Below, one piece after another: positions 5,101 through 5,206 of a stretch of DNA of 5,206 bases (position 1 is its first letter; each line of letters begins with the position of its first letter). Under the pieces are notes generated by a model. It searched no databases, was not told the origin of the DNA, and was given only the letters and a program-made list of their open reading frames with translations. Made by a program: the position numbers and the translations under genes. The DNA is from JAKJEP01 sp964580995 (GTDB taxonomy: Bacteria; Planctomycetota; Phycisphaerae; Sedimentisphaerales; SM23-30): positions 1-5,206 of the forward strand of contig CAZOMV010000166.1 of NCBI GenBank assembly GCA_964580995.1, written 5' to 3'.

Positions 5101-5206
5101 ATGACAGGAAACAAACCGTTAAAGAAGATCAGCGCCGGCCCGGTCTCGGCAGCACTGTGGGAGAATGAGATCAAAGTGAACGGTCAGGCCAAGACCGTAC
5201 TGAAGG
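5101..5206 (+). CDS. conserved short hypothetical protein, N-terminal 35 residues (partial)
   Basis: The frame starts at an ATG 8 nt after GAGGA and stays open to the right edge (35 codons plus one base). The visible part contains KKISAGPVSAALWENE at 8-23 followed by a charged, polar stretch ending KTVLK. The pattern '[I/F]xAGxVSAAxWEN' matches, from memory, a family of short (about 80-110 residue) conserved hypothetical proteins found in planctomycetes, related phyla and some archaea, typically continuing with a 'RRYKDKDGxW'-like segment. No function is known to me. There is no signal peptide or membrane segment in what is visible. It is divergent from the GH2 gene, 248 bp away, and preceded by a strong hairpin that may govern its expression. 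Because it is cut off, the length and the family assignment cannot be confirmed here. Confidence 0.7.
   Translation, partial: MTGNKPLKKISAGPVSAALWENEIKVNGQAKTVLK

Overview
The window looks like a carbohydrate-degradation locus from a free-living or gut/sediment bacterium, most likely of the Planctomycetes-Verrucomicrobia-Lentisphaerae (PVC) group. The evidence is indirect: a very large exported GH2 enzyme with a GATase-like tail and a lectin-like insert, a fucosidase with a twin-arginine signal, and a short '[I/F]xAGxVSAAxWEN' conserved hypothetical protein, a combination I associate with that group. No rRNA, tRNA or marker gene is present to fix the lineage.

Layout, left to right. Positions 1-880 (minus strand) hold the first 293 residues of a GH29 alpha-L-fucosidase that runs off the left edge. 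Positions 881-1309 are a 429-bp gap. It contains a clear sigma70-type promoter for the fucosidase (TTGACA, 17 bp, TATAAG), two coding-like but start-less minus-strand frames that may be a decayed gene, and one copy of a 15-bp repeat. Positions 1310-4852 (minus strand) hold a complete 1180-residue exported glycoside hydrolase family 2 protein with both catalytic glutamates, a ~140-residue beta-sandwich-like domain inserted inside the catalytic barrel, and a glutamine-amidotransferase-like C-terminal domain. Positions 4853-5100 are a divergent intergenic region dense in dyad symmetry: a perfect 8+8 palindrome, a 12-bp inverted repeat straddling a TATAAT promoter, and a 13-pair hairpin. Positions 5101-5206 (plus strand) are the start of a short conserved hypothetical protein that runs off the right edge.

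The two glycosidases are co-directional, both carry export signals, and probably act together outside the cytoplasm on a fucosylated glycan: the fucosidase would remove terminal alpha-L-fucose and the GH2 enzyme a beta-linked sugar. They are unlikely to be a simple operon, because the fucosidase has its own good promoter. A palindrome upstream of the GH2 gene has a 13-of-18 match just upstream of the fucosidase promoter, which suggests (inference) a shared regulator. The right-hand small gene is divergent and does not obviously belong to the sugar locus. The most unusual material is non-coding: the hairpin ahead of the small gene, whose left arm is repeated exactly in the GH2-fucosidase gap.
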